The notes under the pieces were generated by a model. The model saw nothing but the letters and a program-made list of their open reading frames with translations, was not told the DNA's origin and searched no databases. DNA of 64,000 bases from Marinomonas arctica (lineage in GTDB: Bacteria; Pseudomonadota; Gammaproteobacteria; Pseudomonadales; Marinomonadaceae), in contig NZ_QHJF01000025.1 in NCBI RefSeq assembly GCF_003259225.1, positions 1 through 64,000 of the forward strand, in the 5' to 3' direction. Of this stretch, positions 1 through 10,082 are shown piece after piece. The translations under genes and the position numbers were made by a program. Positions within the stretch are counted from its first letter, which is position 1. The number at the start of each line of letters is the position of its first letter.

Positions 1-47
1 GTGAGGCATTGAGCTAACCAATACTAATTGCTCGTGAGGCTTGACCA
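1..47 (+). rRNA. rrl: 23S rRNA, 3' end only
   Basis: The first bases match the conserved 3' terminus of bacterial 23S rRNA (gagctaacc...actaatt...cgtgaggctt). The rest of the gene lies before the window. A 5S gene follows about 205 bases later, as in a normal rrn operon. The exact 3' end is approximate. Confidence 0.9.
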
Positions 48-253
48 TATAACACCAAAGTGGTTTTTTAAAATCACAGACACAGATTACGATAAAGCAT
101 CAGCAATGATGCGCATCGGTTTGATACTTGGTTATCGCTATTTCAAAAAAGAATTGTTAAAGATCCAAGCACGTCTTCGCGTGTTTTGAGACAAGCTAGC
201 CGTCAAAGGCAAGCAGCACAACACAGTGCCACTCAAAACAAACGCAACAGAAT

Positions 254-369
254 TGCTTGACGATCATAGAGGCGTTGAACCACCTGATCCCATCCCGAAC
301 TCAGAAGTGAAAAGCGCCATCGCCGATGGTAGTGTGGGAGATCCCATGTGAGAGTAGGTCGTCGTCAAG
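254..369 (+). rRNA. rrf: 5S rRNA
   Basis: A complete 5S gene of about 116 bases. It starts tgcttgacgatcatagaggc and carries the conserved core (gaaccacctgatcccatccc, gaactcagaagtgaaa, gatggtagtgtgggag). The 5' end (tgcttgacga) and the 3' end (tcgtcaagc) pair to form helix I. It is the last gene of the rrn operon and is followed by a strong terminator. Confidence 0.97.
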
Positions 370-381
370 CTTTATATTTAA

Positions 382-418
382 GAAGCCCTGATAGCTAACG
401 CTGTTGGGGCTTTTTTTT
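382..418 (+). terminator. rrn operon terminator
   Basis: A stem made of gaagccc/gggctt with an imperfect upper part, followed by eight T. It lies 12 bases after the 5S gene and is a typical Rho-independent terminator. Confidence 0.85.
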
Positions 419-429
419 GCCTCAAGGAA

Positions 430-509
430 ATGCCATCTTGTCATTGCATTCGCTTGCGCCAGTTTCGTAAGCTCAACGCGTCAGCGCGACTTCAATGCTA
501 AGATGGCAT
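430..509. repeat. Imperfect inverted repeat, 17-base arms
   Basis: The left arm atgccatcttgtcattg and right arm caatgctaagatggcat are complementary over 17 bases except for two positions. They enclose about 46 bases. The structure sits between the true rrn tail and its decayed second copy. It has no coding capacity. It could be a small miniature element or a folded transcript end. Confidence 0.6.
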
Positions 510-520
510 GTATCGGTGTA

Positions 521-613
521 CAGTGAGAGTCCCGCAAGAGCATAAATATCGTCAAGCTTTATATTAAGAAGCCCTGATAGCTAACTCTGTCAGGATTTTT
601 TATCTCAAGGAAA
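521..613 (+). repeat. Decayed duplicate of the rrn operon tail
   Basis: The sequence gtgagagt...gtcaagctttatattaagaagccctgatagctaac.ctgt...tttttatctcaaggaaa repeats the 3' end of the 5S gene plus its terminator region at about 350-428. Many positions are identical and several have small changes. The body of the 5S gene is not repeated. It is best read as a relic of an rRNA-operon duplication or recombination. Confidence 0.75.
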
Positions 614-687
614 GCTCTTTTGGCGGCCTGAAAGCCGCCGACCTACAGTTTGGCTCTATTCTGGGGATAAACGTTATTTTTATGCAC

Positions 688-717
688 AAAAAAGCCCAGC
701 TTGTTGCTGGGCTTTGT
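688..717 (-). terminator. ppk terminator
   Basis: Read on the minus strand, aaagcccagcaacaagctgggcttttttt forms a GC-rich stem with a T run. It is 18 bases past the ppk stop codon. Confidence 0.85.
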
Positions 718-734
718 GTATAGTTCAGGTTTTT

Positions 735-2954
735 TTATCGTGTGTTGTCCGCTAATTCACTTAGCAAGGCTCGCTGAGCACTACGGTATTCGCCTTTTCT
801 TGGTTTAGATAGCTGGTAAGAGCCATCACTTTGCAGAATCCAGCTTTGTGTATTGTCTGCTAGATAGTATTCTAATTCTTTCTTAACACGACGAGTCTGC
901 TTGTAATCCTGTAACGGGAAGGCAACCTCGATACGGTTATTTAAGTTTCTGTCCATGCCGTCTGCGCTGGACAGATACACTTGTGGATTACGATCGTTGA
1001 AGAAGTAATAGACCCGCGTATGCTCGAGGAATCGTCCTATAATACTTCGTACTCGAATATTAGAAGATATGCCTTTTATACCTGGTCGCAAGGTGCAAAT
1101 GCCTCGTACTATTAGGTCAATTTTTACACCAGCTTGAGATGCTTTGTACAATGACTGAATAAGTTTCTGTTCGGTCAAAGAGTTCACCTTGATGATGATT
1201 CGAGATGGCTCGCCTTTCAGAGCGTTTTCAGCCTCGCGATTGATCATATCAAGTAAACGATCTCGCAAAGTAAAAGGTGCGTGTAGCAGCTTCTTCACTT
1301 TTAGCTCTTTACTCATTCCGGTGAGTTGCTGGAAAACACGATGCACGTCATCGCCTATTTCTTTATCCGACGTCATGAAGCTGTAGTCAGTATAGAGTCT
1401 TGCATTTCCTGCGTGATAGTTCCCCGTGCCTAGATGAACATAGCGGGTGAGTTCTGCACCCTCTCTACGAACGATCAGAATCATTTTGGCATGGGTTTTA
1501 TGTCGAACAACGCCGTACACAACAATGGCACCAGCGTCTTGTAGACGACTTGCTAAGGCTAAGTTCTCAGCCTCATCGAAACGAGCCCTTAACTCAATGA
1601 CAACCGTTACTTCTTTACCGTTACGAGCGGCTTCAACCAGTGCGTTGGCAATAGGTGAACGAGAGCCGGTTCTATATAACGTTTGACGGATAGCCACGAC
1701 ACTTGGGTCTTTCGCGGCTTCGCTTAATAAGTCGATAACGGGCGAAAAACTTTCAAACGGGTGCATCAATAGATAGTCGCGTTGACGAATGGCCTCGAAT
1801 AATCCCCCTGAGCTGGCCAATTTTCTAGGCAAGCCTGGTGAAAAAGGAGGGTACATTAGATCTGGTCTATCAACCAGTTCCAGAACGGCCATGAGTCGGC
1901 TAAGGTTTACCGGCCCATCTATTCGATATAAATCTTGTTGCTCTAGCTCAAACTGCTTAAGCAATGAGTCGACAATGTGCAGAGGGCAGTTTTCAGCGAT
2001 TTCTAATCGAACTGAACTACCGTAATGACGACTTTGTAACTCTGTTCGTAAGGCACCAGCTAGATCGACACCAATGTCATCGGAGTCTACTTCTAGATCG
2101 GCGTTACGGGTAAGGCGGAATTGGAAGCAGCCTTTTACCGTCATGCCGGGGAATAGCTGATCAGCATGGGCGTGAATAATGGAAGAAAGAAAGACAAGGT
2201 TATCACCGCCCTCACAAACGTCATCCGGCAGTTTCACTAAACGAGGCAGCGAACTTGGTGCAGGAACAATGGCAAGCCCATTTTCACGGCCAAAAGCATC
2301 ACGGCCTTCAAGCTCCACCACGAAGTTAAAGGTTTTGTTTGCGAGTCTTGGGAAAGGGTGTGCTGGATCAAGGCCAATTGGGCTGATGATAGGCAACACA
2401 TTGTCACGGAAATAACGTTTTACCCAAGCCGCTTGTTTTTCATTCCAGACGGTACGGCGAATAAACTTAACGTTTTCATTAGCCAGTTTAGGCAAAATGA
2501 TATCGTTGAGAATACGGTACTGACGGCGTACTAGTTTGTGGGCGTGTTCACTAATCAACGACAGTACTTTTTTCGGGTGCATGCCGTCAGGACCGTTTTT
2601 TTCACGGCTATATTCTAATTGGCTTTTAAGACCTGCGACACGAATTTCAAAAAATTCGTCCATGTTCGAACTAAAGATGCACAGAAACATCAATCTATTT
2701 AAGATTGGATGATTTTCGTCCATAGCTTGCTCAAGAACGCGGGCGTTAAACTGTAAGTGACTTAACTCTCTATTGAAGTAGAGCTCCGGATCCGCAAGAT
2801 CGATTTGTTCTGGCAAGCGTTCTTCGATAGATGCTTTAGTAGGATCTTGTGGTTGTTCTGGTATGGGTTCTAAAACAAGTTCTGCGTCCAACTCTAAAGA
2901 TGGACTCGGAATGGGTTCTTTTTTATCTATTTCGTTCACCGACTGCTCAGACAT
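735..2954 (-). CDS. ppk: Polyphosphate kinase 1
   Basis: Makes long-chain inorganic polyphosphate reversibly from ATP. The protein has 739 residues and shows the PPK1 layout. The N-terminal domain contains FNRELSHLQFNARVLEQA. The two catalytic-core histidines are in KTHAK (His488) and YVHLGTGNYH (His507), 19 residues apart as in E. coli PPK (435/454). An acidic, proline-rich extension of about 50 residues precedes the conserved part and is not typical of E. coli PPK. The start has a purine-rich ribosome site (agagagaa). It follows hemB on the same strand with a 146-base gap. The antagonist ppx lies about 10 kb away at 12742. Family assignment is certain. Confidence 0.97.
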   Translation of the reverse strand: MSEQSVNEIDKKEPIPSPSLELDAELVLEPIPEQPQDPTKASIEERLPEQIDLADPELYFNRELSHLQFNARVLEQAMDENHPILNRLMFLCIFSSNMDEFFEIRVAGLKSQLEYSREKNGPDGMHPKKVLSLISEHAHKLVRRQYRILNDIILPKLANENVKFIRRTVWNEKQAAWVKRYFRDNVLPIISPIGLDPAHPFPRLANKTFNFVVELEGRDAFGRENGLAIVPAPSSLPRLVKLPDDVCEGGDNLVFLSSIIHAHADQLFPGMTVKGCFQFRLTRNADLEVDSDDIGVDLAGALRTELQSRHYGSSVRLEIAENCPLHIVDSLLKQFELEQQDLYRIDGPVNLSRLMAVLELVDRPDLMYPPFSPGLPRKLASSGGLFEAIRQRDYLLMHPFESFSPVIDLLSEAAKDPSVVAIRQTLYRTGSRSPIANALVEAARNGKEVTVVIELRARFDEAENLALASRLQDAGAIVVYGVVRHKTHAKMILIVRREGAELTRYVHLGTGNYHAGNARLYTDYSFMTSDKEIGDDVHRVFQQLTGMSKELKVKKLLHAPFTLRDRLLDMINREAENALKGEPSRIIIKVNSLTEQKLIQSLYKASQAGVKIDLIVRGICTLRPGIKGISSNIRVRSIIGRFLEHTRVYYFFNDRNPQVYLSSADGMDRNLNNRIEVAFPLQDYKQTRRVKKELEYYLADNTQSWILQSDGSYQLSKPRKGEYRSAQRALLSELADNTR

Positions 2955-3100
2955 GCGTTCTAATTCTCTCTAAATACCGTTTTATTGTGTTGTTGGTATC
3001 AATGTTCCTTTGCCTACAGTATGTAGGCATATGATAACAAATTACACCAACGCAGCCTGCTGGTCACCGGATTCTATGTATCTATTTGTGTTAAAAGTTA

Positions 3101-4111
<1,011 letters not shown>

Positions 4112-4239
4112 TTAGCTGTCTGTAAATGTACTTTAGCATTGTTACAATATTAAGACAGTGACAGATGAAAAGCTTTGTGTTGAGACAAAACTTTACGGAT
4201 TTTTAGCACTTAGTCTTTGTTTGTGCTCGTTTTGTGCTG

Positions 4240-6165
4240 CTAAGCCAATTGTGCTTCGGCCTCTTCAAGCTCTTCTTGTGCCTCAAACCACGCTTCTTCA
4301 CTTTCGGCTTGGGCTTTTTTCCATTTTGCCTCATCGCTTAATAAGCTCTGTAGCTTATTTCTTTGATCGGCTTCGTAAAGGCTTGAATCAGCCATCGCTA
4401 CTGCAATACGATCAAGATGCTCTTGAGCTGTTTGAATCGCTTTTTCGTACTTCTCAATTTGTTTGCGAAGAGGGCGTAACTTTTCACGCATTTCTGCGGC
4501 TTTACGACGCTCTTCTTTGCGATCAACTCGGTCTGTTTTATCGCCCGCCAATTCGCTTTTTTCAAGCTGCGCAGCGTTGGCTTGTCTTGCCTGTAACCAT
4601 GTGTGATAAGCCGGTAAGTCACCATCGAAAGCTTGTATTTGATGGTCGGCAACAAGGTAAAATTCGTCGACGGTACTGTTAAGCAAATGTCTATCGTGAG
4701 ATACCAGTAAAATGGAGCCTGGAAATTCTTGCAATGCTTCCGTTAGTGCTTGGCGCATTTCGATATCCAAATGGTTGGTTGGCTCATCGAGTACTAATAA
4801 ATTGGGTTTTGTCCAAGAAATTAAAGACAAAGCTAAACGCGCTTTTTCTCCACCTGAAAAGCCTTTTACCGCACGAAGGGCGTCGTCGCCAATAAAGCCA
4901 AAGCCACCTAGATAGCGTCGAATATCACTCTCAAGTACTTTCGGAGTGAGTCGTTGGATATGCAGTAGTGGCGAAGCTTCTAGATCAAGTGCACTTAATT
5001 GATGTTGTGAGAAATAACCAATCTTTAGGTTTTCCCCTAAGATGCGATCCCCTGCCAGAATGCTAATTTCGCCAACGATGGATTTGATGAGCGTTGATTT
5101 ACCCGCACCATTAGGGCCAAGCAGACCAATACGTTGACCATCTCTAAGCGCGAAATTGGTGTTACCCAGTTGTACTGTTTTGACGCCAGATTTAGAGGTG
5201 TAGCCCAAGTCTGCTTGAGATAAATTGACCAATAATTGTGACGTTTTTTCGGCCACGGGAATCGTGAACTCAAATTGCGAATCGATATGAGCAGGGCCGA
5301 TAATTTCCATTTTTTCGAGCATTTTTAAGCGACTTTGTGCTTGCTTTGCTTTGTCAGCCTTGTAGCGGAAGCGGTCCACGTATTGTTGTAGGTGGGCACG
5401 CTTTTCTTGTTGTTTCTCATAGTTAGCTTGTTGTTGCGCTAAGTGCTCAGCACGTTGGCGCTCATAATCCGAGTAGTTGCCTTTGTACAACACCAGTTGC
5501 TTTTGATAGAGGTGAACGATATGGCTACAGATGCCATCTAGGAAATCACGATCATGAGAGATGAGTAGTAAGGTGCCTGAGTACTGGCGCAGCCAGTTTT
5601 CCAGCCACATTACCGCGTCTAAATCCAAGTGGTTAGTTGGCTCATCCAGTAGTAATACATCAGAAGGACACATCAGGGCTTTGGCGAGGTTAAGGCGAAT
5701 TCTCCAGCCACCAGAAAAATCAGACACGGGTCTTTGCATGTCCGTCATTTTAAAGCCTAAGCCTTGAAGAAGTGTTTCGCCCCGTGATTGTGCGGTATAA
5801 CCATGAGCGTTTTCATATTCACCCAGCCAGACAGCGTGAGCATGATCGTCACCATTGGCTTGCGCCTCAGCTATATTTTTTTCGATCTCTCTGAGTTTGT
5901 CATCACCATCGAGACAATAATCCAAGGCACTGCGTTGTGTTTCTTCTACCTCCTGAGCCATGAAGGCAATACGGCGCTGCCCGGGTAGAATAACTTCACC
6001 GGTATCAGCATGCAGTTCGCCTTTGATCATAGCAAATAAAGAGGATTTGCCTGCGCCATTGGCACCGATGAGGCCGACTTTTTGACCTTCAAAGATGGTG
6101 AGATCGGCTTCTTCAAGTAAAAACTGAGTACCGCGCTGTAAACTAACTTGCGTAAATTGGATCAT
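4240..6165 (-). CDS. yheS: ABC-F family ATPase, YheS type
   Basis: A 641-residue soluble protein with two ABC ATPase domains and no membrane segments. It has Walker A motifs GANGAGKSS (about 34) and GPNGAGKST (about 350), signatures FSGGW and FSGGEKARL, and two LDEPTNHLD Walker B motifs. The linker between domains is the lysine- and arginine-rich ABC-F type (RFRYKADKAKQAQSRLKMLEKME), the part that enters the ribosomal E site in this family. Length and sequence match E. coli YheS (637 aa) better than EttA or Uup. The C-terminal 100 residues form a charged coiled coil. The ribosome-related role is inferred from the family. There is no strong Shine-Dalgarno at the chosen ATG. Confidence 0.93.
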   Translation of the reverse strand: MIQFTQVSLQRGTQFLLEEADLTIFEGQKVGLIGANGAGKSSLFAMIKGELHADTGEVILPGQRRIAFMAQEVEETQRSALDYCLDGDDKLREIEKNIAEAQANGDDHAHAVWLGEYENAHGYTAQSRGETLLQGLGFKMTDMQRPVSDFSGGWRIRLNLAKALMCPSDVLLLDEPTNHLDLDAVMWLENWLRQYSGTLLLISHDRDFLDGICSHIVHLYQKQLVLYKGNYSDYERQRAEHLAQQQANYEKQQEKRAHLQQYVDRFRYKADKAKQAQSRLKMLEKMEIIGPAHIDSQFEFTIPVAEKTSQLLVNLSQADLGYTSKSGVKTVQLGNTNFALRDGQRIGLLGPNGAGKSTLIKSIVGEISILAGDRILGENLKIGYFSQHQLSALDLEASPLLHIQRLTPKVLESDIRRYLGGFGFIGDDALRAVKGFSGGEKARLALSLISWTKPNLLVLDEPTNHLDIEMRQALTEALQEFPGSILLVSHDRHLLNSTVDEFYLVADHQIQAFDGDLPAYHTWLQARQANAAQLEKSELAGDKTDRVDRKEERRKAAEMREKLRPLRKQIEKYEKAIQTAQEHLDRIAVAMADSSLYEADQRNKLQSLLSDEAKWKKAQAESEEAWFEAQEELEEAEAQLA

Positions 6166-6421
6166 AAAAACTGATTATCTCTTATCTCTCTTAATGAGAA
6201 GTGATGTTGATCGTTTCAATCGTCTTTCCAGTAGAAAGTGCAATGCACAACATTTTAGAGTGCTGCTAGATGAAACGAAATAGCAAGTGTGAATATTCCC
6301 CGTACATATCCCCAGTTAATGACGGTTTTAAAGTGGATGATTGGGCGTCTCAAGGGTAAAATGGCGATAATACTCATTTGAATTTTTTACTCAGGCTTAT
6401 GGCTTGGGAAAGGTGTGCTTT

Positions 6422-7297
6422 GTGAACAATGTAACCATCAATGAAATCCAGCGTTTTTCCTTCGATAACAGTAACGTTCGTGGTGAACGAGTGTTGCTTA
6501 ACGACGCCTATCAAGAAATTATAAAACGTAAGGCATATCCGTTATCGCTAGAAAAGCTTCTCGGAGAGTTTGTCGCTGCTATCGCGCTTTTGAGGGATAT
6601 TGTCAAAATAGATGGCGTGTTATCGATTCAAGCCAAAGGTAATGGTTTCTTATCTACCCTGATGACGGAGTGTGACGAACATCAAAATCTTCGTGGTATT
6701 GCTCAGTGGGATGAAAGCCAAGAGGTGCCAGAGAGCATTTCCCTAAAAGAGGTACTTGAAGGAGGGTATTTAGCCATTACCATCCAGCCTCGTAATGGAC
6801 AGCGTTATCAGGGCATCGTTGAGATCATTGGGGACACCTTGTCTGAATGCCTTGAACAGTACTTTTCTCAGTCTGAGCAGTTGCCAAGCCGAGTGTGGTT
6901 AGCAGCGAATGGTGCACAGTGTGGTGGCTTGTTCTTACAACGCTTGCCAGAAGAGCAAGCAAAAGAAGGCGATGAAGATGCTTGGGAGCGTTTAACACAT
7001 TTGGCTTCAACGGTGAAAGAAGAGGAATTGCTTGGGCTTGAAACCAGTGAACTATTGCACCGCCTATACCACGAAGAAGAAGTGCGTTTATACGACGTTA
7101 AGACAATGCAGTTTGGTTGTTCATGTTCTCGTCAGCGTACTTTAGAAGCCGTGATGTCGTTAGGGTCAGCAGAAATACGTGAGTTGCTAATAGAGCAAGG
7201 CAGTGTGAAAGCCGACTGTCAATTTTGCGCTGAAAAGTACGAGTTTTCAGAAAATGACTTGGCCGACTTTCTCGGCGACCAAGCCAAAACCCATTAG
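6422..7297 (+). CDS. hslO: Redox-regulated chaperone Hsp33
   Basis: A holdase chaperone activated by oxidation. The C-terminal zinc centre is intact: CSC near residue 235 and CQFC near 267 (CxC...CxxC), four cysteines that bind zinc when reduced and form disulfides under oxidative stress. The GTG at 6422 is the likely start, giving 291 aa, because gggaaagg lies 9 bases before it. A TTG six codons earlier overlaps that ribosome site. The gene is divergent from yheS and convergent with the CBS gene. Confidence 0.95.
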   Translation: MNNVTINEIQRFSFDNSNVRGERVLLNDAYQEIIKRKAYPLSLEKLLGEFVAAIALLRDIVKIDGVLSIQAKGNGFLSTLMTECDEHQNLRGIAQWDESQEVPESISLKEVLEGGYLAITIQPRNGQRYQGIVEIIGDTLSECLEQYFSQSEQLPSRVWLAANGAQCGGLFLQRLPEEQAKEGDEDAWERLTHLASTVKEEELLGLETSELLHRLYHEEEVRLYDVKTMQFGCSCSRQRTLEAVMSLGSAEIRELLIEQGSVKADCQFCAEKYEFSENDLADFLGDQAKTH

Positions 7298-7308
7298 TCT
7301 GAAGCACA

Positions 7309-7716
7309 TTAAGACTTAAACGTGGCGTGATTGATCAGATCGCGCCACGATATAATGCCAATCACATTATGTTCATCGTCAACGACAGGTAGGCAAGAAA
7401 TATCCACGCGTTTAAACCAAGCGATGATGTCCTCTATGGAGGTGTCAGCTTTAACCGTTATCGGCTGACGAGTCATTGCCTGATGAGCCGCACGGTTTAA
7501 GGTGTCTAAATCTCTTGGTTGTTCGGATACTTTGTTAATAAAAGGGCTAATCAGACGCAACAGGTCTCGGTCAGAAATAATACCGACTAATTTGCCTTTC
7601 TCTGTCACAGGAAGATGGTGAAAACCATGTGTTTCCATGATTTTTCTGATGTTGGGTAAGCGTTCATCCATTTCGACACAGATGACATTTTTTACCATGA
7701 TATCTTGTGCTTTCAT
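7309..7716 (-). CDS. CBS-domain protein
   Basis: About 135 residues made almost entirely of two CBS domains. The first runs from KAQDIMVKNVICVEMDERL to VGIISDRDLL and the second from MTRQPITVKADTSIEDI to GIISWRDLINH. Paired CBS domains form a Bateman module that usually senses adenosyl nucleotides. No effector domain is fused, so the target is unknown. An ATG at 7716 has gggga in good position. Two more ATG or CTG codons lie upstream but overlap that site. Convergent with hslO, 11 bases apart. Confidence 0.85.
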   Translation of the reverse strand: MKAQDIMVKNVICVEMDERLPNIRKIMETHGFHHLPVTEKGKLVGIISDRDLLRLISPFINKVSEQPRDLDTLNRAAHQAMTRQPITVKADTSIEDIIAWFKRVDISCLPVVDDEHNVIGIISWRDLINHATFKS

Positions 7717-7734
7717 TGTCATACTCCCCAGCAT

Positions 7735-8124
7735 CTCGATAAGAGAATTTAGTATATTTATACTGAATATTATTATTTAAATATAGTAGCAAAATCGAAG
7801 CATGTTTTTTATTAATGTTGCTAACATCGCTTTTCTTGCTGCTAAAGTCAATCAAATGAGCGTTATCTTGCTCATTGAAATGTGAATATATCTACAATCT
7901 TATACTAAGGTCTCAAGACATTACTTTTAAAATCCGTATAATTGAATCACACCTGCTCAGAATCCCTATTAAGCTGATTTTCTATGTACTTTCGGCATAC
8001 GAGCAAAGGCGTTCTGAGGAGAGGGTGAAGAAAGTAAAGTAGCGAGCTTTTGTCGTTACTGGCCAAAAGCCCTTTTTCTACATCACTCTCAAATTCACAA
8101 TTGGCTATGACACGGCGAAATCAT
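7735..8124. other. AT-rich intergenic region before mqo
   Basis: About 390 bases between the divergent CBS gene and mqo with no convincing coding sequence. It holds the candidate mqo promoter listed separately. Between about 7750 and 7860 it is very AT-rich, which would suit promoter elements for the CBS gene on the other strand. Confidence 0.5.
7915..7942 (+). promoter_or_regulatory. Candidate sigma-70 promoter of mqo
   Basis: AAGACA, 16 bases, TATAAT. The -10 is perfect and the -35 matches four of six. The start site would leave a leader of about 175 bases before mqo. Confidence 0.5.
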
Positions 8125-9603
8125 ATGACCTCAAATTCTGTAGACGTTTTACTAGTCGGAGGCGGTGCTATGAGCACCACCTTAGGAGTGTTACTCAAGC
8201 AATTAGATCCCAGCATGACCATGTTGATGGTGGAACGGTTGGACAGTGTCGCAAAAGAAAGTACGGATGGCTGGAATAACGCTGGGACAGGCCATGCGGC
8301 ATACTGCGAACTTAACTATACCTCTGAAAATAAAGACGGTTCTGTCAATATCGACAAAGCCGTAACCATCAATGCGGCTTTTGAAATCAGTCTTCAATTC
8401 TGGTCTTATTTAGTCGAACAGGGGCTTATGCCTGCTCCTCAAGAGTTTATCCATCGCGTGCCTCACCAGAGCTTTGTATGGGGAGAGCGTAATGTAAAAA
8501 TGCTTAAAGCACGTCATGCGGCCATGAGTGCACATCCTGCTTTCAGAGAAATGCAATACACGGAAGACCGTGAAAAAATGAGAGAGTGGATGCCTCTCAT
8601 AATGAATAATCGTGAGGGTAACGAACCTCTTGCGGCAACCCGCGTTGATCATGGCGCGGATGTGAATTTTGGTGCGATTGCTCGGAATATGAGTAAGCAT
8701 CTACAAGGGCTGGATAATTTTGAACTGAGCTTAAATTGTGAAGTGAAAGATTTAAGCAAAAGACCAGACGGAAGATGGGACGTTGAGATAGAACAAAATG
8801 GCGCTCGTAAAACCGTGGATGCTAAGTTTGTCTTTTTAGGTGCCGGTGGTGGCGCTTTGCCTCTCTTACAAATGGCCGATGTGAAAGAAGGTAAAGGTTT
8901 TGGTGGTTTTCCTGTCAGTGGTCAATGGTTGGTTTGTGAAAAGCCTGAAATTGTCGATCAGCACTTTGCCAAGGTCTATGGTGCCGCGCCAATTGGTGCA
9001 CCGCCAATGTCTGTGCCACATTTGGATACACGTATTATTGACGGTAAAAAAGCCATTTTATTTGGTCCATTTGCAGGCTTTACAACCAAGTTTTTGAAAA
9101 CAGGTTCGTTTTTCGACCTTCCTAAAAGTGTTCGCTTTGACAATATCAAGCCAATGCTCAGTGTGGGTAAAAACAATATGGACTTGACTCGTTATTTAAT
9201 CAGCGAAGTGATGCAGTCTCATAAAGACCGTTGTAACTCGTTGCGTCAGTTTTTTCCAGATGCGAAAGATGAAGACTGGGAACTGGCTTACGCTGGACAA
9301 CGTGTTCAAATTATCAAAAAAGACGCAAAAACGGGTGGCAAATTAGAGTTTGGTACCGAAGCCATTACGACCGAAGACGGTTCTCTTGCTGCTTTGTTAG
9401 GTGCCTCTCCTGGCGCTTCAACGACAGTGAATACTATGATTGGTATTATAGAGCGCTGCTTCCCAGAGCAAGTTGACTCTACAGATTGGCAAGCAAAACT
9501 AAAAGTTATGGTGCCATCTTATGGTGAGTCACTCATAGATAATACGGATTTGCTACTTTCTATTCGTGCACGGACGTTAGAAACGCTCAATTTAAAGCCT
9601 TAA
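8125..9603 (+). CDS. mqo: Malate:quinone oxidoreductase
   Basis: FAD-dependent, membrane-associated enzyme that oxidises malate to oxaloacetate and passes electrons to quinone, bypassing NAD-dependent malate dehydrogenase. The N-terminal dinucleotide fold reads VDVLLVGGGAMSTTLG. Other Mqo signatures follow: STDGWNNAGTGHAAYCELNYT, VPHQSFVWG, GAGGGALPLLQ and LLGASPGAST near the C-terminus. The ATG at 8125 gives 492 aa and starts just before the FAD fold. Earlier in-frame starts (TTG 8050, ATG 8107) add an unconserved-looking stretch and have no better ribosome site. The gene stands alone, with a YfcL-like gene 90 bases downstream. Confidence 0.95.
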   Translation: MTSNSVDVLLVGGGAMSTTLGVLLKQLDPSMTMLMVERLDSVAKESTDGWNNAGTGHAAYCELNYTSENKDGSVNIDKAVTINAAFEISLQFWSYLVEQGLMPAPQEFIHRVPHQSFVWGERNVKMLKARHAAMSAHPAFREMQYTEDREKMREWMPLIMNNREGNEPLAATRVDHGADVNFGAIARNMSKHLQGLDNFELSLNCEVKDLSKRPDGRWDVEIEQNGARKTVDAKFVFLGAGGGALPLLQMADVKEGKGFGGFPVSGQWLVCEKPEIVDQHFAKVYGAAPIGAPPMSVPHLDTRIIDGKKAILFGPFAGFTTKFLKTGSFFDLPKSVRFDNIKPMLSVGKNNMDLTRYLISEVMQSHKDRCNSLRQFFPDAKDEDWELAYAGQRVQIIKKDAKTGGKLEFGTEAITTEDGSLAALLGASPGASTTVNTMIGIIERCFPEQVDSTDWQAKLKVMVPSYGESLIDNTDLLLSIRARTLETLNLKP

Positions 9604-9693
9604 TGTAAGTCAATAATGGCCTCTAGAAAGCGGGCGTGAGACTTCGCTTTCTTGGCTTACATCTTGAAAAATACATCAATACAGAGATTGAAT

Positions 9694-9966
9694 ATGACAA
9701 TGACTTTTGCTGAGCGCGCAGACCAACTGTGTGACAGATTACGAGACATGGAGCATCACGCAGAAGAAGGAGATCAGCTTTTTTATTGCGCCTATCTTCT
9801 TGGGCTTTTGGGGCTGCATAGTAGCGCTGAAGGTGAGGGTAAAGAGGCGTTTGACCGAGACTTTACAGCGATTCTACAAGAAACGCTTGAGGCTGAAGGT
9901 GTTACCACGAACGATCAAGCAAACATAACGTCATTATGGCAAACGGTTTGCTCAAAAGCGTCTTAG
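9694..9966 (+). CDS. YfcL-like small protein
   Basis: A 90-residue acidic protein (FAERADQLCDRLRDMEHHAEEGDQLFYCAYLLGLLGLH...). Length, the DELFASGYL-like segment (here DQLFYCAYLLG) and the C-terminal DQA..t.LW pattern resemble E. coli YfcL, a protein of unknown function. The ATG at 9694 has agag upstream. A longer reading starting 14 codons earlier is less likely. It lies just downstream of mqo and ahead of a bidirectional terminator, so it may be co-transcribed with mqo. Confidence 0.65.
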   Translation: MTMTFAERADQLCDRLRDMEHHAEEGDQLFYCAYLLGLLGLHSSAEGEGKEAFDRDFTAILQETLEAEGVTTNDQANITSLWQTVCSKAS

Positions 9967-9992
9967 TCGTATCGAATGAAGCATGTGAGTAT

Positions 9993-10029
9993 AAAAAAAG
10001 AGGGGTCATTATTAGACCTCTCTTTTTTT
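9993..10029. terminator. Bidirectional terminator
   Basis: A-run, agaggggtc, small loop, gacctctc, T-run. A GC-containing stem flanked by A7 and T7 serves both the mqo/yfcL side and the fre side. Confidence 0.85.
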
Positions 10030-10082
10030 AGCTCAATACTCAAATTCACCTAGGTAGGTAAAATGGGAGAATACTACAGCAC

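Noticed and set aside
622..639. ggcggc/gccgcc small palindrome before the ppk terminator
   Set aside because: It has only a 6-base arm and no T-run. It could be a dispersed short repeat, but no second copy was noticed in this window.
4158..4682. 174-codon frame on the plus strand over the end of yheS
   Set aside because: It is antisense to the well-supported yheS coding sequence, with codon positions complementary to it.
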